Under the pieces are notes generated by a model. That model did not search any database. It had not been told where the DNA came from and saw nothing but the letters and a program-made list of their open reading frames with translations. This document shows positions 62,495 to 64,000 of a DNA stretch of 64,000 nt, piece by piece. Source of the stretch: Opitutaceae bacterium. GTDB taxonomy: Bacteria > Verrucomicrobiota > Verrucomicrobiia > Opitutales > Opitutaceae. Each line of letters opens with the position of its first letter. Within the stretch, counting starts at the first letter, position 1. A program made the translations under genes and the position numbers. Where the stretch lies: positions 248,001 to 312,000 of the forward strand of contig JANQRT010000060.1 of assembly GCA_028284385.1 (NCBI GenBank), written 5' to 3'.

Positions 62495-63778
62495 CTACTT
62501 GTAGATTTTCCCGTCTTTCATGACGAAGGTCACGTCCTGCATTAGACTGATGTCCTCTAGAGGGTTTCCGTCCACGGCGATGATATCGGCGAACTTGCCA
62601 GCCTCGATCGAGCCGAACTCGTCGTCCACTTTAAGCGCTTTTGCCGCAGTCAGAGTGGCAGCCTGCAGAGCTTCGGCTTCGGGCATGCCGCCATTTACCA
62701 TATAAATGAACTCCTTGGCATTTTCGCCGTGTGCTGGAACTCCAGTGTCGGTTCCAAACGCGATTTTAACCCCTGCCCGATAAGCCTTTTCGAATGTACC
62801 CTGAATTTGGGGACCGATGGAAGCGGCCTTGGGTCGCACTACGGCAGGAAAGAAGCCCGGCTCCTTAGCCTTTTCGGCGACCCACCAACCGGTAGTGATC
62901 GTCGGCACGAAATAGGTGCCGCGTTCTGCCATCAGCTTCATCGTGTCGTCGCTCATCAAAGTGCCATGCTCGATGGTGTCGACGCCCGCCAGTATGGCGC
63001 GTCGCATGCCTTCGTCGCCATGAGCGTGAACCGCAACGGTTAGGTTGTAGTCTTTGGCCGTTTCCACAATAGCCTTCAACTCGTCATCCATGAATTGCGG
63101 ATTCTGCCCGCTTTTGGCCAAGCTCAGGACGCCTCCCGTGGCCGTGATTTTTATCACGTCCGATCCGTCTTTGTAGCGCTGGCGAACGGCTTCTCGGGCT
63201 TCGTAGGGGCCATTTGCCACGCCATCGACCGGATCAGGGCTGCCCATGATGTCGTAGGTGATTCCGTTGGTAGGATCGGCATGCCCGCCGGTAGTAGCAA
63301 TCGATTTGCCAGCCGCGTAAACTCTTGGCCCATCGACCAGGCCTGCTTTGATTGCTTTGCGTAAGGAGATGCATACGCGGTGCTGGTCTCCCAGATCGCG
63401 CACCGATGTGAATCCCGACAGGAGGGTTATTTTCGCGTTGCGAACGGCTCTAAAGGCGTAGTCTGCTGGGTTGAGGAAAAATTTTTCGGCGTAGGTCCTT
63501 TTCGAATACTCCTTGCTCAGATGCACGTGTAGATCGAACAAGCCAGGCAGTACCGTCTTTTCGCGCAAATCGATAACCTGGTCTTCGCCTTTACTCCCGC
63601 TGATAAAACCCCTTTCGATCGACTGGATCTTGCTGCCCTTGACGACAACCGTAACGTCTTCAAGAAGCTCGCCAGAAACTGAGTCGAAAAGCCTACCAGA
63701 CTGGATATAGGTGGCGGCAAAAGCCGAGTTGGCTAAGAAAGCGGCAAAGAGGAGAAACAGGGCACGAAACGATTGCAT
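62495..63778 (-). CDS. Secreted amidohydrolase (Xaa-Pro dipeptidase/imidazolonepropionase-like)
   Basis: 427 residues with a signal peptide ([18 protein letters not shown]). Amidohydrolase markers: [16 protein letters not shown] (HxH metal pair), the bridging-Lys-like region [28 protein letters not shown] (third His), DTIEHGTLM (fourth His) and [18 protein letters not shown] (catalytic Asp). The C-terminal [22 protein letters not shown] is typical. Related enzymes cleave dipeptides such as Xaa-Pro or Xaa-Arg/Lys outside the cytoplasm. Substrate unknown. Single gene at the right end. Confidence 0.92.
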   Translation of the reverse strand: MQSFRALFLLFAAFLANSAFAATYIQSGRLFDSVSGELLEDVTVVVKGSKIQSIERGFISGSKGEDQVIDLREKTVLPGLFDLHVHLSKEYSKRTYAEKFFLNPADYAFRAVRNAKITLLSGFTSVRDLGDQHRVCISLRKAIKAGLVDGPRVYAAGKSIATTGGHADPTNGITYDIMGSPDPVDGVANGPYEAREAVRQRYKDGSDVIKITATGGVLSLAKSGQNPQFMDDELKAIVETAKDYNLTVAVHAHGDEGMRRAILAGVDTIEHGTLMSDDTMKLMAERGTYFVPTITTGWWVAEKAKEPGFFPAVVRPKAASIGPQIQGTFEKAYRAGVKIAFGTDTGVPAHGENAKEFIYMVNGGMPEAEALQAATLTAAKALKVDDEFGSIEAGKFADIIAVDGNPLEDISLMQDVTFVMKDGKIYK

Positions 63779-64000
63779 CCGCCCACATCAAAGAAAAATG
63801 GAGCTCATGTCGAAATCATTAATTGGCAAAAGGTTTTGAGCTTTGAGTATTAAGTTGGAAGGCGATATGGAGCTGTCGGGAGGCCTTGAATTGCCATAAT
63901 TGAGCCCGGAGTTGTTGTGGAAAAAGAAAATACATCTACTCCTCTTTGGACGGAACCAGTCTTCTTTGCGAGGCTGTGTGGAAAGTAGAGGTCTGTCCCT

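Noticed and set aside
63780..64000. Start of another gene at the right edge
   Set aside because: Only a 23-codon ORF begins here and it ends within the window; no supported gene start was seen.

Overview
The window is about 64 kb of an ordinary, gene-dense bacterial chromosome of roughly 50% GC. It has no rRNA, phage, transposase or CRISPR array. The proteins suggest a marine member of the Verrucomicrobiota, class Opitutae (Puniceicoccales/Opitutales, perhaps Pelagicoccus-like). Pointers are secreted proteins with phylum-typical N- and C-terminal modules, a TonB-dependent receptor, a formylglycine-type sulfatase, an OlsF-like aminolipid acyltransferase and weak Shine-Dalgarno signals. This placement is inferred from protein style only.

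Layout. 1-1540: the end of feoB and a convergent secreted fasciclin protein. 1897-12511 (minus strand): one long chemotaxis operon, cheY-cheA-cheW-MCP-unknown-UbiB-like kinase-cheY-cheB-cheR. Its receptor is a soluble fusion of a group I truncated haemoglobin, three PAS domains and an MCP signalling tip. 12872-16538 (plus strand): a divergent signalling operon with an HsbR-like receiver/PP2C/HATPase protein, a STAS antagonist and a coiled-coil MCP-like protein carrying a CheZ-like DxxxQ motif. 16577-25225: SulP transporter, IspH with a long N-terminal extension, a BLUF photoreceptor, an SLC13 transporter, and a receiver / cNMP-histidine kinase / WbuC-cupin operon. 25285-31553: FmdB-like protein, folD, a methyltransferase preceded by a complete-looking tryptophan attenuator, an AI-2E family transporter, hisC preceded by a leader terminator, and a CBS/CorC membrane protein. 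31721-41878: barrel protein, Sua5, S18, tRNA-Arg(CCT), purN, a PD-(D/E)XK protein, a secreted protein, a membrane-anchored ATP-grasp protein, the OlsF-like enzyme and an alpha/beta hydrolase. 42000-50704: an orphan BlaI/MecI-like operator, a DUF3841 protein, sulfur amino-acid genes (metY, cysK), a second BLUF protein, a peroxiredoxin, a disulfide oxidoreductase and an HhH/H1-like DNA-binding protein. 50876-58252: a phosphate-scavenging neighbourhood (TonB receptor, beta-propeller phytase-like protein, PhoX) followed by a sulfatase. 59085-62421: an AT-richer divergent pair, an ankyrin protein and a VWA protein. 62495-63778: a secreted amidohydrolase.

How it works together. The first 25 kb is rich in sensing: oxygen or NO through the globin receptor, blue light through BLUF, and phosphorelay and partner-switch outputs. 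No flagellar or pilus genes are present, so the motor output of the chemotaxis system is not visible.

The most unusual item is the leader at 26786-26960. It holds a 37-codon ORF with three consecutive Trp codons, a 13-bp antiterminator and a mutually exclusive intrinsic terminator. It sits in front of a methyltransferase gene rather than tryptophan biosynthesis genes. A second leader terminator with a short Trp-containing ORF precedes hisC 2 kb away.
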